Source: CAUZFZ01 sp963579025
GTDB taxonomy: Bacteria > Planctomycetota > Planctomycetia > Planctomycetales > Planctomycetaceae
DNA length: 24,701 bases
Assembly: GCA_963579025.1 (NCBI GenBank)
Contig: CAUZFZ010000158.1
Coordinates: forward strand, 1 to 24,701
Reading direction: 5' to 3'
Part shown: in pieces, positions 6,439 through 14,710 of the stretch
Layout: every line of letters starts with the position of its first letter
Numbering within the stretch: position 1 is the stretch's first letter
Translations under genes and position numbers: made by a program
Notes under the pieces: model-generated
Databases searched by the model: none
What the model was told of the DNA's origin: nothing
Seen by the model: only the letters and a program-made list of their open reading frames with translations

Positions 6439-7917
6439 ATGAGCATTGATATCCCATCGCCGCCCGGTGGCACGGGCATTCGCGTTGTCCAGTCAACTGA
6501 TGACCTGCTGGTTGTTGACATCCCGCCAGGGGGCCGCGGGGCGCGCAGTATCGGGTTCTTCGCGTTCGTCTGGAATCTGATCACGCTGCCGCTGAGCGCT
6601 GTGATGCTTAGCGAGGAGGTGCCCGCGGTCATGTTCCTCTTCTTCAGTGTGTTCTGGATGGTCGGCCTGGGAATGGCGTATGCCTGGTTGAAAATGCGGT
6701 TCACGCAGACGCTCGTCGCCGTCAAGCCGCATGAATTGACCGTGCAGCGCAAATTCCTGGGACGCAAGAAGCTGTCCCGCACGAAGCTGGGCGAGCACTC
6801 GCAGGCAGATATGGATGTCGCGTATCAATCAAACGACCAAAACGTCTATCGCGTGTGCGTCTCAGGAGTTGATCGCCAGGAGAAGTTCGGTACGCGCCTG
6901 TCTCAGGCCGAGAAGGAATGGCTGGTCACTGTTCTGAACCGAATCATCTGCCCGGATCGCGGTCAATCCGGGTCTCCGTCCTCGCGCCGGTTGGATTACT
7001 GCAGCGATTGCGGGACACAGTTGCTGATCGGTGAGGACAAACGCGTCTGCCCGGACTGCGGACGTATCTATCGGGACGGCGATGCTGCCAGTCTGCCGGA
7101 CGCCGTGGACGACTTGCCCGCACATGCCAGACCAATCGACGTGGAACCAATGGCAGCAGTCGCTCCACACGAGTTGTCGCCGGAATCTCCGATTGTTGTG
7201 GAGATCGATGAATCGGAGCATCTGCAGTTCTGGTATCCGAACAAACACATGTTGTTTAAGGCCGTTGGCTGTTTCCTGTTCGTGTTCTCTGCGATCTGGT
7301 TGTGTGTGGTCGCAGGCATGTTGTTTACCGCAATCCTGGCCCAGAACCAGAAGCCGGCGGACCAGGCAACGGGTATCGGAATCGCAGTTGTCTTTGCTTT
7401 GGTCGGGCTGATACCTCTGGGGCTGTCACTCGGTATGTTCCGCGCCCGCTCCGTCTTTGATCTCGATCGTAAGAACTTCACCGTGCGGTTCCGGGCCGGT
7501 GTCGTGAAGTTTGGCAAGTCGATTTCCACAGCATCGATTCGCGATGTGGGGCTCGGCCATATGACTTCGCCAATGAACGTGACGCCGCAAACCGCATCCC
7601 CCAAGTGGGCAACGCCGTTAAGGATTCTGGCCGCCTCGTTCCGGGGCTCCGCCCCGGAACGCACTGATTTCGAGGCTCTGCCTCAACCGGGGAGTCGTGA
7701 GGCGGAGCCTCCCAGGCATGGCGTTTCAGGGCAGAGCCCTGAAACGAGAATCCTTAACGGCGTTGCCAAGTGGGGTGAGAAAACGGGTATGGTTTTTTCA
7801 TCGGAATTCGACATGCCGGTCGTAATGCCCGGCAACCGCCAGCTCAGCGAGGATGTCACCGGACTGATTCGTTACCAGCTCGATCGCATGGGACACACCT
7901 TTCCCAAAGCGGGATGA
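6439..7917 (+). CDS. Zinc-ribbon membrane protein of unknown function, carrying an in-frame palindromic insertion
   Basis: 492 aa; I do not recognise a named family. The N-terminus has two Pro-Gly-Gly elements (PSPPGGTGIRV, DIPPGGRGARS). Membrane segments lie near residues 37-57 and 62-86, then about 272-300 and 310-334. Between them is a zinc ribbon with C188-x2-C191 and C204-x2-C207. Each membrane pair is followed by a soluble region that may be a PH-like or similar beta domain. Residues 391-445 are foreign: they are encoded by a palindromic element plus its 9-bp target duplication (7601-7774). Removing those 55 codons restores SPKW-GEKTGMVF and a 437-aa protein. The start lacks a strong ribosome site but lies 17 bases after the LRR gene stop, so it is probably cotranscribed with it. 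Confidence 0.75.
   Translation: MSIDIPSPPGGTGIRVVQSTDDLLVVDIPPGGRGARSIGFFAFVWNLITLPLSAVMLSEEVPAVMFLFFSVFWMVGLGMAYAWLKMRFTQTLVAVKPHELTVQRKFLGRKKLSRTKLGEHSQADMDVAYQSNDQNVYRVCVSGVDRQEKFGTRLSQAEKEWLVTVLNRIICPDRGQSGSPSSRRLDYCSDCGTQLLIGEDKRVCPDCGRIYRDGDAASLPDAVDDLPAHARPIDVEPMAAVAPHELSPESPIVVEIDESEHLQFWYPNKHMLFKAVGCFLFVFSAIWLCVVAGMLFTAILAQNQKPADQATGIGIAVVFALVGLIPLGLSLGMFRARSVFDLDRKNFTVRFRAGVVKFGKSISTASIRDVGLGHMTSPMNVTPQTASPKWATPLRILAASFRGSAPERTDFEALPQPGSREAEPPRHGVSGQSPETRILNGVAKWGEKTGMVFSSEFDMPVVMPGNRQLSEDVTGLIRYQLDRMGHTFPKAG
7610..7765. mobile_element. 156-bp palindromic MITE-like element with 19-bp terminal inverted repeats and 9-bp target duplication
   Basis: Perfect terminal inverted repeats CAACGCCGTTAAGGATTCT (7610-7628) and its complement (7747-7765). 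CCAAGTGGG occurs immediately on both outer sides (7601-7609 and 7766-7774), a 9-bp target duplication. Inside are three hairpins: an 11-bp perfect stem 7637-7647/7651-7661, a 13-bp stem with one mismatch 7672-7684/7699-7711, and an 11-bp perfect stem 7722-7732/7736-7746. It encodes no transposase, so it would need help in trans. Element plus duplication is 165 bp, or 55 codons, and has no stop in the host frame. Confidence 0.85.
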
Positions 7918-8070
7918 ATCGAATTCCGTTAACGCGTACAAATCTGCGCTACGTTTCACGAACTGACATTTCCATGCCGTCAGCGTTCTGAATGCGGTTC
8001 AGTCAATCCGTGTGCACGAATCCGACACCCGTTGCAAATCGACATCTGCAAAACCTCAAGAAGACTCATC

Positions 8071-10272
8071 ATGCAAATCCGCCTTGCCGTACTGACACTC
8101 GTGTGCCTTCTGCGATCTCCCGCGCTGACCGCGGAAGACCGGCCCAACATCGTCTTCTTTTTCACCGACGACCAGACGACCAGCACGCTTGGCTGCTATG
8201 GGAATCCGATCGTCCAGACACCGAACATCGATGCTCTGGCCGAGCGAGGCACTCGGTTTGAAAACGCGTTTGTCAGCCATCCCATCTGCTGGGTCAGTCG
8301 AACGACAATTCTGTCCGGGCTGGTCGGACGCAGTTACGGCACAGCGGCCAATCCCGATCAAGCTCGGCCCGATGCGGTCGACACGTTGTATTCCGACATC
8401 CTGCGCGAGAATGGTTACCGCACCGGTTACTTTGGCAAGTGGCACGCGAAGATGCCGCGAGGCTATCGGCGGGAAGACCATTTCGATGAGTTCGAAGCCA
8501 TCGGGCGGAATCCGTTCTACAAGAAACAGCCCGACGGAAGTCTGCGTCACGAGACCGAGTTGATCGTGGATCGTGGCATTGAATTCGTTAAAGGTCAGCC
8601 GAAGGGGAAGCCGTTCGCATTGAACATGTGGTTCAACGCGTGTCACGCCGAAGACGGCGATCGTCGGCCCGGGATAGGGCACTTCGCATGGCCGCGAGCA
8701 GTCGATGGGATGTACGAAGACATTGACGTCTACCAGCCGCCGCTTGGTGATCCGAAGATCTTTGAATCACAGCCGGACTTTCTCAAAACGACAATCAACC
8801 GTGAACGCTACTTCTGGAGGTGGAACACCGACCAGAAGTACCAGACAAACATGCGCGCCTATTTTCGCATGGTCAGTGGTATCGACGGAGCGATCGGACG
8901 TTTTCTGAAGGTTCTTGAGCAGGCCGGGCTCGCGGACAACACGATCATCGTGTACTCAGCCGACAACGGGTATCACATGGGCAATCGCGGGTTTGCTGGA
9001 AAGTGGTCGCACTATGAAGAATCGATCCGTGTCCCTCTGATCGTGGCGGACCCTCGAGTCTCTCAGCCGCAGCGTGGCCAGGTCACGGATGCTCCTGCTC
9101 TCAATCTCGACCTTCCGGCGACGTTTCTGGATTGGGCTGGCATCGCTGTGCCGGACCGCTATCAGGGTCGGAGTCTGAAGCCCGTCGTGGCACAGGGGAA
9201 ACCGGCGTCCTGGAGGACGGAGACTTACCACGAACACTTTGCCGTACGAAACCGAATTCCCGCCTACGAAGCATTGCGCAACGACGAGTTCAAGTATGTG
9301 CGCTATTTCGATCAGGGGAATCACGAGTTCCTTCACGATTTGAAAAATGATCCGGATGAACTTGTCAATCTGGCCAGTGACCCTCAGCACGCAGACACAC
9401 TGAAGGCGATGCGTGAACGCACGACAAACCGTGTCGCCGAGTACGGCGGACCGCTCGATCCGCTCAAAGGTCAGTTTGCCGCGTCCACGGTTCCACACCC
9501 GGAAGCGTCCGCTGCTGTCACGGTGAGGCCCGGGGCTGACGGATTCGTCAGGTTATTCAACGGTCGAAACCTGAGTGGCTGGACCGGCGATTCGAAGCAC
9601 TGGTCCGTCAAAGATGGCGCGATGACCGGGGTCACGGATGGTTCGTTGAAGATGAATCGGTTTCTCACCTGGAAGGGATCGACAATTCGCAATTTCGACC
9701 TGCGTGTGAAGGTCAAAGTCAGCCCAGGCGGCAACAGTGGAATTCAATATCGCGGAACGTCGCGTCCTGATCTTGGACTCGACATTGTCACTGGTTACCA
9801 ATGCGACGTTGTGGCAAACACACCGAAATACAACGGTATGCTGTATGAAGAACGAGGCCGGCGGATCCTGTCGCATACTGGCGAGAAAGTTATTATCGAC
9901 CCCAAAGGTCAGCCCTGGGTTGTTGGCCAACTGCCATTCCAGGAATTCGCCGCCGGTGAATGGCACGACTATCGTGTTCTGGTGCGTGGCAACCATCACC
10001 AGCACTGGATCGATGGTCATCCAACCGCCGACCTGGTCGACCTCGACGAGAAGGGTCGCGTCCTTGAAGGCGTGCTGGCCGTTCAGGTCCATGTCGGGCC
10101 GGCTATGACTATTCAATACAAGGATTTCAGGATCCAGCATCTGCCCGACAACCTGCCACTGGGAAGCGCCGAAGATCACCCCATTCCGAGTGATGCATAC
10201 GGCGTCAGACCTCAGGGGCGACTGCCAAAGGACTGGAAAGCGCCGATCTACGGTGAGCGCGGCAAATCGTAG
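8071..10272 (+). CDS. Exported sulfatase fused to a DUF1080 (3-keto-disaccharide hydrolase-like) domain
   Basis: 733 aa. Start at ATG 8071 is preferred over an in-frame ATG at 8032 because it puts a clean signal peptide first (MQIRLAVLTLVCLL...ALTA, cleavage likely after residue 21). The type I sulfatase domain fills about residues 24-470: metal-binding D33-D34 in FFFTDDQ, the formylglycine site C73 in CWVSR (the Cys type, needing a maturation enzyme), FGKWH near 130, and ADNGYHMG with further metal ligands. Residues about 488-725 are a DUF1080 domain (GFVRLFNGRNLSGW, SGIQYRG), a lectin-like fold common in planctomycete glycan enzymes. Likely role: removing sulfate from polysaccharides outside the cytoplasm. 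Substrate cannot be read from the sequence. Confidence 0.92.
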   Translation: MQIRLAVLTLVCLLRSPALTAEDRPNIVFFFTDDQTTSTLGCYGNPIVQTPNIDALAERGTRFENAFVSHPICWVSRTTILSGLVGRSYGTAANPDQARPDAVDTLYSDILRENGYRTGYFGKWHAKMPRGYRREDHFDEFEAIGRNPFYKKQPDGSLRHETELIVDRGIEFVKGQPKGKPFALNMWFNACHAEDGDRRPGIGHFAWPRAVDGMYEDIDVYQPPLGDPKIFESQPDFLKTTINRERYFWRWNTDQKYQTNMRAYFRMVSGIDGAIGRFLKVLEQAGLADNTIIVYSADNGYHMGNRGFAGKWSHYEESIRVPLIVADPRVSQPQRGQVTDAPALNLDLPATFLDWAGIAVPDRYQGRSLKPVVAQGKPASWRTETYHEHFAVRNRIPAYEALRNDEFKYVRYFDQGNHEFLHDLKNDPDELVNLASDPQHADTLKAMRERTTNRVAEYGGPLDPLKGQFAASTVPHPEASAAVTVRPGADGFVRLFNGRNLSGWTGDSKHWSVKDGAMTGVTDGSLKMNRFLTWKGSTIRNFDLRVKVKVSPGGNSGIQYRGTSRPDLGLDIVTGYQCDVVANTPKYNGMLYEERGRRILSHTGEKVIIDPKGQPWVVGQLPFQEFAAGEWHDYRVLVRGNHHQHWIDGHPTADLVDLDEKGRVLEGVLAVQVHVGPAMTIQYKDFRIQHLPDNLPLGSAEDHPIPSDAYGVRPQGRLPKDWKAPIYGERGKS

Positions 10273-10281
10273 AGAAGGTGG

Positions 10282-10311
10282 TCAATCACGATCGTGCCAT
10301 TCGGTGATTGA
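10282..10311. terminator. Possible terminator hairpin between convergent genes
   Basis: TCAATCAC (10282-10289) and GTGATTGA (10304-10311) form an 8-bp perfect stem with a 14-base loop, between the sulfatase stop and the prepilin peptidase stop. There is no clear T tract on either side, so termination is only a suggestion from position. Confidence 0.3.
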
Positions 10312-10329
10312 GCTGTCTGGCCGGTGTTT

Positions 10330-11622
10330 CTACCTGGGCGGGCCATTTCGCCAGGTGTCGTATTGGGTCCGGCCGCGGGAACTGTCGCGGCCCGGCCAGT
10401 TCGGTTCCTTCCATTGACCGGCATCCGCATCCACGTTCTCGCCGGAGTAGTGGAACAACTGATCGGCGGAGGTCCATTCGCCGTAGTTCTCGTCGTACTT
10501 CGCAAAACCGAGCGCTTCCAGCACGATCCGGAACAGTCGCATGGTGATGGGGAACAACACACTCATGACCAGACCGGTGATGATCAGGACTGGTCCCGAT
10601 CCGAAGATTTGCGACGTCGCGTCCCAAATCTGTTGCCAGAAGAGCACCACGATCAGGGCGGCGATACTGAGATAGGGTCCGAACGGGATTTCGCGTTGTC
10701 GGCGTGTCAAGAATGTGAAGATCACAACGACCAGTGCGACGGCGGGGGCGAGGAAGAACACCATCACTCCAGCCTGCCAGCCCAGGAAACTGCCGATCAG
10801 GGCCATCAGAATGACATCACCAAAGCCCATCGCTTCGCGGCCCACAGCCCAATGGCCCATGATACGGACCAGCCAGACAACTCCGCCGGTGACAACAAGA
10901 CCGACCAGGCTCACTGCCAGTCCGTGAAGATGTGGCGAGGCCGCGATCCAGTCGGGCACCACTCCACGAATCAATATGAACTGCAGGGATTCGGGCATCA
11001 GCCGCCAGAGTTCATTCCTGGCGATGGGATCCTGATGCCAGACCGGCGTCAGATACACGTTGCCCAGAAACACGGCCCCGATAACTCCGACCGCCATCGC
11101 AGGCAGTGTGCTGCCGTCCGGGATGATTGTCAGGTCGAAGTCGATGAAGCTGGCGACCACCAGGGCCTCGATCAGCACCATGTGATAGAAGTAGCGCCAA
11201 TGCAGAACCGCACGCGGAGACCAGAAACCCTCTGCGTCCGGGCCGTACAACCCGATCGATTGACTCTCGACGAGTTCCGTCCCGAAGCCGCCAGGAATGT
11301 ACATCCAATAAACGAGAGCCCACAGGACTCCGTTACCGAATTCGATCAGTGGATAACGCGGCGAAATCCAGCCCTTGCAATGAAAGCAACGGCCCCGCAG
11401 CATCAGCCAGCCAAAAACGGGAATGTTGAACCACGCCGGGATGCGGTTGCGACAGCGTGGACAGCGCGATGGCGGGTACACGATCGCGCGGAGCGAATCC
11501 CAGAATCGTTCCTGCGTCGGTATCCGGTAGATGCAGACGTTGAGGAAGCTGCCGACGACTGTTCCCAGAATGAACAGGTACGCGAGGCATACCCACATGG
11601 GAAATCCGAACGCAGTCAGCAC
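10330..11622 (-). CDS. Prepilin peptidase (A24 family, PilD-type)
   Basis: Membrane aspartic protease that cleaves and may N-methylate type IV pilin or type II secretion prepilins. 430 aa. Seen: the N-terminal GTVVGSFLNVCIYRIP motif (residues 20-35), the zinc-binding pair C54-x2-C57 and C79-x2-C82 within the cytoplasmic loop, GWISPRYPLIE, the catalytic region FIDFDLTIIPD (D161-D169) and the second aspartate motif GFGD (residues 266-269), with several membrane helices. The C-terminus is about 80-100 residues longer than in classical PilD, with a soluble Trp/Asn/Pro-rich tail. Start is GTG 11622 with GGAAGGGAG upstream. It overlaps the aroK end by 7 bases, so it is translated from the same message. 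Confidence 0.9.
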   Translation of the reverse strand: MLTAFGFPMWVCLAYLFILGTVVGSFLNVCIYRIPTQERFWDSLRAIVYPPSRCPRCRNRIPAWFNIPVFGWLMLRGRCFHCKGWISPRYPLIEFGNGVLWALVYWMYIPGGFGTELVESQSIGLYGPDAEGFWSPRAVLHWRYFYHMVLIEALVVASFIDFDLTIIPDGSTLPAMAVGVIGAVFLGNVYLTPVWHQDPIARNELWRLMPESLQFILIRGVVPDWIAASPHLHGLAVSLVGLVVTGGVVWLVRIMGHWAVGREAMGFGDVILMALIGSFLGWQAGVMVFFLAPAVALVVVIFTFLTRRQREIPFGPYLSIAALIVVLFWQQIWDATSQIFGSGPVLIITGLVMSVLFPITMRLFRIVLEALGFAKYDENYGEWTSADQLFHYSGENVDADAGQWKEPNWPGRDSSRGRTQYDTWRNGPPR

Positions 11623-12236
11623 GGACGGCTCCCTTCCGTTGGATTGGAAGTGCCAGACTCCGTCACGGTGGCGTCGAGCTGTAACTGGTCGACCAGATAA
11701 TCGACCAGCGCGTCAATGCTCGGTGCCTGTGGCGTGCCGGGCAGCGGCTCGTCTGTTGCAACGTCGATCGTCGCGCACTCGCGATACAAGGGATCACGAT
11801 CAGCCAGGAGTCGTTCTATCTCCTGGCGGCCGCCCGATGCTGTCAGGTTTGGCCGGCGCTGCGTGGTCGTCGCGTCTCCGTAGAGTCGACGCTCAATTGT
11901 GTCGACGGACGCCCGCAGCCAGACGACGGGTCCGGCCGCTTGAAAGTCACGGCGCGTGTCGGGATCAAGGATCGCTCCCCCGCCAGCGGCGATGACCAGC
12001 TGCTGTCGTCCCAGCAGTTCGATGAGCGTCTCGCGTTCGAGCCTGCGGAATTCGGGTTCGCCGCTGACATCGAAGATCTCGCGAATAGAGCGGCCGGCAC
12101 GGCGTTCGAGTTCAACATCGGCATCCACAGCGGTCCAGCCAAGTCGCTCGGCCAGCGGCGCCGCGAGCGTCGTTTTCCCGGTCCCGCGATAGCCGATCAG
12201 GATGATCATCGGTGTGACGTTGCGACGAGTAGTCAT
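11616..12236 (-). CDS. aroK: Shikimate kinase
   Basis: Phosphorylates shikimate with ATP in the chorismate pathway (cytoplasm). 206 aa, slightly longer than the usual about 175 because of a C-terminal extension after the core. Walker A is GYRGTGKTT (residues 15-23); substrate-binding AVDADVELE is near residue 38; FRRLERE and the glycine triplet AAGGGAI are present, and the lid region carries RRPNL. Start at ATG 12236 has GGAG four bases upstream; an internal ATG at 12209 has no ribosome site. It lies 15 bases after hom. Chorismate made through this step is also the substrate of MqnA, encoded divergently about 1.5 kb away. Confidence 0.93.
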   Translation of the reverse strand: MTTRRNVTPMIILIGYRGTGKTTLAAPLAERLGWTAVDADVELERRAGRSIREIFDVSGEPEFRRLERETLIELLGRQQLVIAAGGGAILDPDTRRDFQAAGPVVWLRASVDTIERRLYGDATTTQRRPNLTASGGRQEIERLLADRDPLYRECATIDVATDEPLPGTPQAPSIDALVDYLVDQLQLDATVTESGTSNPTEGSRPC

Positions 12237-12251
12237 CTCACTCCATGAACT

Positions 12252-13568
12252 TCAATCCGCGACCGGCATGCGGACGTGCGGCGAATGGATGGATTCGAGT
12301 GACGCGAATTCGGTCTCAGCCGCTCGCAATCGGCCCTCCGTCGTGCGGTGGGTCATGATGACGAGCGGAACGAGCGGTGCGCCTCCATTGCCGGTCTGTT
12401 CGACCTCGGGGGCTTCGTGCTGAATCACGGAGGCCAGGCTGATCTTGTTGCGACCCAGAATATCCGTAATGTCGGCCATGACGTGCGGCAGGTCTTCGAC
12501 ATTGAATCGCAGGTAATATCGTCGCTCGATGTCTTCGGCCGGCAACACAGACAGGCTCTCGTTCTGTTCCCACAGGTCAAGGTGCTGGAATGTTCGCTGG
12601 GCTCGGCCGGTCGCCACATCGATCAGGTCGGCCACGACGGCCGACGCCGTCGGCATTTGACCGGCTCCGGCTCCGGACAGGACAAGTGGCCCGGCCGCAC
12701 TGCCCTCCAGCTCGACCATATTCAGCGCACCATCCGTCTGGGCGAGGGCGCGGTCACTGCGAATCAATGTCGGTTCGACATGCATTTCGAGCTGATCACC
12801 GACACGACGTGTGACACCCAGCAGCTTGACGCGATAACCCAGTTCGCGGGCGAACGTCATGTCGGCCAGTTCCAGCGTATCAATGCCCTGCCGGAGAAAG
12901 TCGCCCATTGACACGCGACGTCCGAACGCCAGCTCTGTCAGCAGCACGAGTTTCTGAGCGGCATCGGTTCCATCGACGTCCATCGCCGGGTTCGTTTCCG
13001 CGTAACCGAGCGCCTGAGCTTCCGCCAGCACGTCTTCGTACGTCCGGCTTTTGTCGAGCATCTCGCTGAGAATGAAATTACTCGTTCCGTTCAGGATTGC
13101 TTCGATCGAGATGATCTCGTTGCTGGTCATCGAAGTGCCCAGCGTCGAGATAATCGGAATACTCCCCGCCACTGCCGCTTCGTATGCGACGCACACGCGA
13201 GCCTCTCCGGCCGCCCGGAAGACCTCAGCTCCGTGATCGCACAGCAATGCCTTGTTGGCTGTGACAACATGCTTTCCGGCGGCCAATGCCGCGAGAACTG
13301 CCTCGCGAGCCGTTGTCGTTCCGCCCATCAGCTCAAGCACAATGTCAACTTCGGGATCGGAAACCGCGGCCTGCCAGTCAGTGGTCAGGGACTCTTGAGG
13401 AACAGTCACTTCGCGAGACTTCGAGGTATCCCGCACAGCCACGCGGCGAATCGAAATGGTACGGCCGGCGCGTCTGGATACGGACTTTGCTTGCTCTGTC
13501 AGGATTCTTACGACTCCGGACGCGACCGTTCCGAGGCCGAGAATGGCGATATTGAGGGGTTCCGACAT
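12252..13568 (-). CDS. hom: Homoserine dehydrogenase
   Basis: Reduces aspartate semialdehyde to homoserine for threonine, methionine and isoleucine synthesis. 438 aa, typical for the monofunctional bacterial enzyme with a regulatory domain. Nucleotide-binding motif G11-L-G13-T-V-A-S-G18; catalytic domain motifs ANKALL and GTSNFILSEM, and YAETNPAMDVDGTDAAQKL; C-terminal ACT domain from about residue 345 (YYLRFNVEDLPHVMADI), which usually binds threonine for feedback control. Start at ATG 13568 (GGAA upstream); the longer frame to 13697 adds 43 residues with no family resemblance. First gene of the leftward hom-aroK-prepilin peptidase operon. A TTGACA at 13650-13655 on the minus strand could be a -35 but no good -10 follows. 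Confidence 0.94.
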   Translation of the reverse strand: MSEPLNIAILGLGTVASGVVRILTEQAKSVSRRAGRTISIRRVAVRDTSKSREVTVPQESLTTDWQAAVSDPEVDIVLELMGGTTTAREAVLAALAAGKHVVTANKALLCDHGAEVFRAAGEARVCVAYEAAVAGSIPIISTLGTSMTSNEIISIEAILNGTSNFILSEMLDKSRTYEDVLAEAQALGYAETNPAMDVDGTDAAQKLVLLTELAFGRRVSMGDFLRQGIDTLELADMTFARELGYRVKLLGVTRRVGDQLEMHVEPTLIRSDRALAQTDGALNMVELEGSAAGPLVLSGAGAGQMPTASAVVADLIDVATGRAQRTFQHLDLWEQNESLSVLPAEDIERRYYLRFNVEDLPHVMADITDILGRNKISLASVIQHEAPEVEQTGNGGAPLVPLVIMTHRTTEGRLRAAETEFASLESIHSPHVRMPVAD

Positions 13569-13714
13569 CGAATGATTCCGGGTTAAGTCGCGGTGTTCAG
13601 TGCGGTTCGAGAGAAGTTGAGCGCGGGCCGCATCCTGGTGAAAGGGTTGTGTCAAAGGTAGGTCATGAACCGCCAGTTTGCCGGAAGAGACTGACAAACC
13701 CGCACCAGGGCCGA

Positions 13715-13742
13715 TTGCTCACTGGCAAGACACTTCTATAAT
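13715..13742 (+). promoter_or_regulatory. Candidate sigma70 promoter of mqnA
   Basis: TTGCTC (13715-13720), a 16-base spacer, then a perfect TATAAT (13737-13742). It predicts a start near 13749 and a leader of about 60 bases to the mqnA ATG. The leader then contains two inverted repeats (13755-13768 and 13775-13798). Confidence 0.6.
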
Positions 13743-13754
13743 CGTCAGATTCGT

Positions 13755-13798
13755 TCACCGGCCGGTGACGCGTTGGACTCCTTCGCCGGCCGGAGTCC
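13755..13798 (+). promoter_or_regulatory. Two inverted repeats in the mqnA leader
   Basis: TCACCGGCCGGTGA (13755-13768) is a perfect 14-bp palindrome. GGACTCC (13775-13781) pairs with GGAGTCC (13792-13798) around a 10-base loop that again contains GCCGGCC. They begin right after the predicted transcription start and end about 10 bases before the start codon, so they could be an operator and/or an RNA hairpin affecting translation. No known riboswitch is recognised. Confidence 0.4.
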
Positions 13799-13808
13799 TT
13801 TGGGGATC

Positions 13809-14705
13809 ATGATGACTGAACAGCTCTGGTCGACTCACGCAGGAACGGAACTTGTGAGTGAGACTGCCGATACGTCTGACGCGATTGCAACGACGGCGCT
13901 ACCTGTCGCGCCGGTCGCCGATGTCCGCGTCGGGGCTGTGAGTTATCTCAATTCGAAGCCGCTGGTTGAAGATCTCGGCCTGTTGTTGCCGGACGCGGAA
14001 GTCAGCCTGAATTATCCCAGCCGACTGGCTGACGACCTGGCGACCGGCGACCTCGATATCGGACTGATTCCCGTCGTCGAGTGCATGCGTGATCCGGATT
14101 ACGAGATCATCTCTGACGCGTGTGTGGCAACCCGCGGTCCCGTGCTCAGCGTCAAACTGTACAGCCGCGTGCATCCGGGTTTCATTCGCACTTTGGCTCT
14201 CGACGAGGGCTCGCGCACCAGTGCGGCATTGGCTCGGATTATGCTGCACGAACGGTTCGGCGTCTCGCCGTCTCGCCGAGCGCTGCCGCTGGGTCGTTCG
14301 GTGGCGGACACGGATGCAGATGCTGTCCTGCTGATCGGCGACCGGGCGATGCACACACCGGCCGAACAGTTTGATACCGTGTGGGACTTGGGCGAGGAAT
14401 GGCTCAACTGGACAGGTCTGCCATTTGTGTTCGCCATGTGGGTCGCTCGCAGTGGAACCGCTTCGGACCGCATCATCGAGCGGCTCGGCGAGGCCCGCAA
14501 TCGCGGCGTGTCCCGCATTCCAGCGATCGCACAACGCGAGGCTGCGAAGCTGGGTATCAGCGCGGCCGGGGCCGAATCGTATCTGAAGAACAACCTGCAC
14601 TTCCGCCTGACAAGTGCCGAACGCAACGGCCTGCGACTGTTTCACGAACTGGCCGTGCAACTGGGTCTGGCTCCCGAAGGAATCGACCTGGTTTTCAGGG
14701 GATAA
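13809..14705 (+). CDS. mqnA: Chorismate dehydratase (futalosine pathway of menaquinone synthesis)
   Basis: Converts chorismate to 3-[(1-carboxyvinyl)oxy]benzoate, first step of the futalosine route. 298 aa. The family hallmark VGAVSYLNSKPLV begins near residue 40; DLDIGLIPVVE, the SVKLYSR region and the DEGSRTSAALARIML segment match the MqnA periplasmic-binding-protein-like fold; WxxWTGLPFVFAMWV follows. Start at ATG 13809 (an ATG at 13812 is equally possible); the frame extends to a TTG at 13773 inside the leader hairpin, which is unlikely. Most MqnA proteins begin almost directly at the VGAVSYLN motif, so the 38-residue polar N-terminal extension is unusual. Followed 170 bases later by mqnC. 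Confidence 0.93.
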   Translation: MMTEQLWSTHAGTELVSETADTSDAIATTALPVAPVADVRVGAVSYLNSKPLVEDLGLLLPDAEVSLNYPSRLADDLATGDLDIGLIPVVECMRDPDYEIISDACVATRGPVLSVKLYSRVHPGFIRTLALDEGSRTSAALARIMLHERFGVSPSRRALPLGRSVADTDADAVLLIGDRAMHTPAEQFDTVWDLGEEWLNWTGLPFVFAMWVARSGTASDRIIERLGEARNRGVSRIPAIAQREAAKLGISAAGAESYLKNNLHFRLTSAERNGLRLFHELAVQLGLAPEGIDLVFRG

Positions 14706-14710
14706 GTCTC

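Noticed and set aside
7637..7661. Strong G/C-rich hairpin as an intrinsic terminator
   Set aside because: It has no T tract, lies within an open gene, and is explained as one of three internal stems of the mobile element.
10324..11700. A 458-codon open frame on the plus strand
   Set aside because: It is antisense to the prepilin peptidase and aroK genes. Its translation is low-complexity, rich in Asp, Gln, His and Arg, with no domain or ribosome site.
13899..14660. A 253-codon open frame on the minus strand opposite mqnA
   Set aside because: The mqnA motifs are unambiguous on the plus strand; the antisense translation has no recognisable feature.
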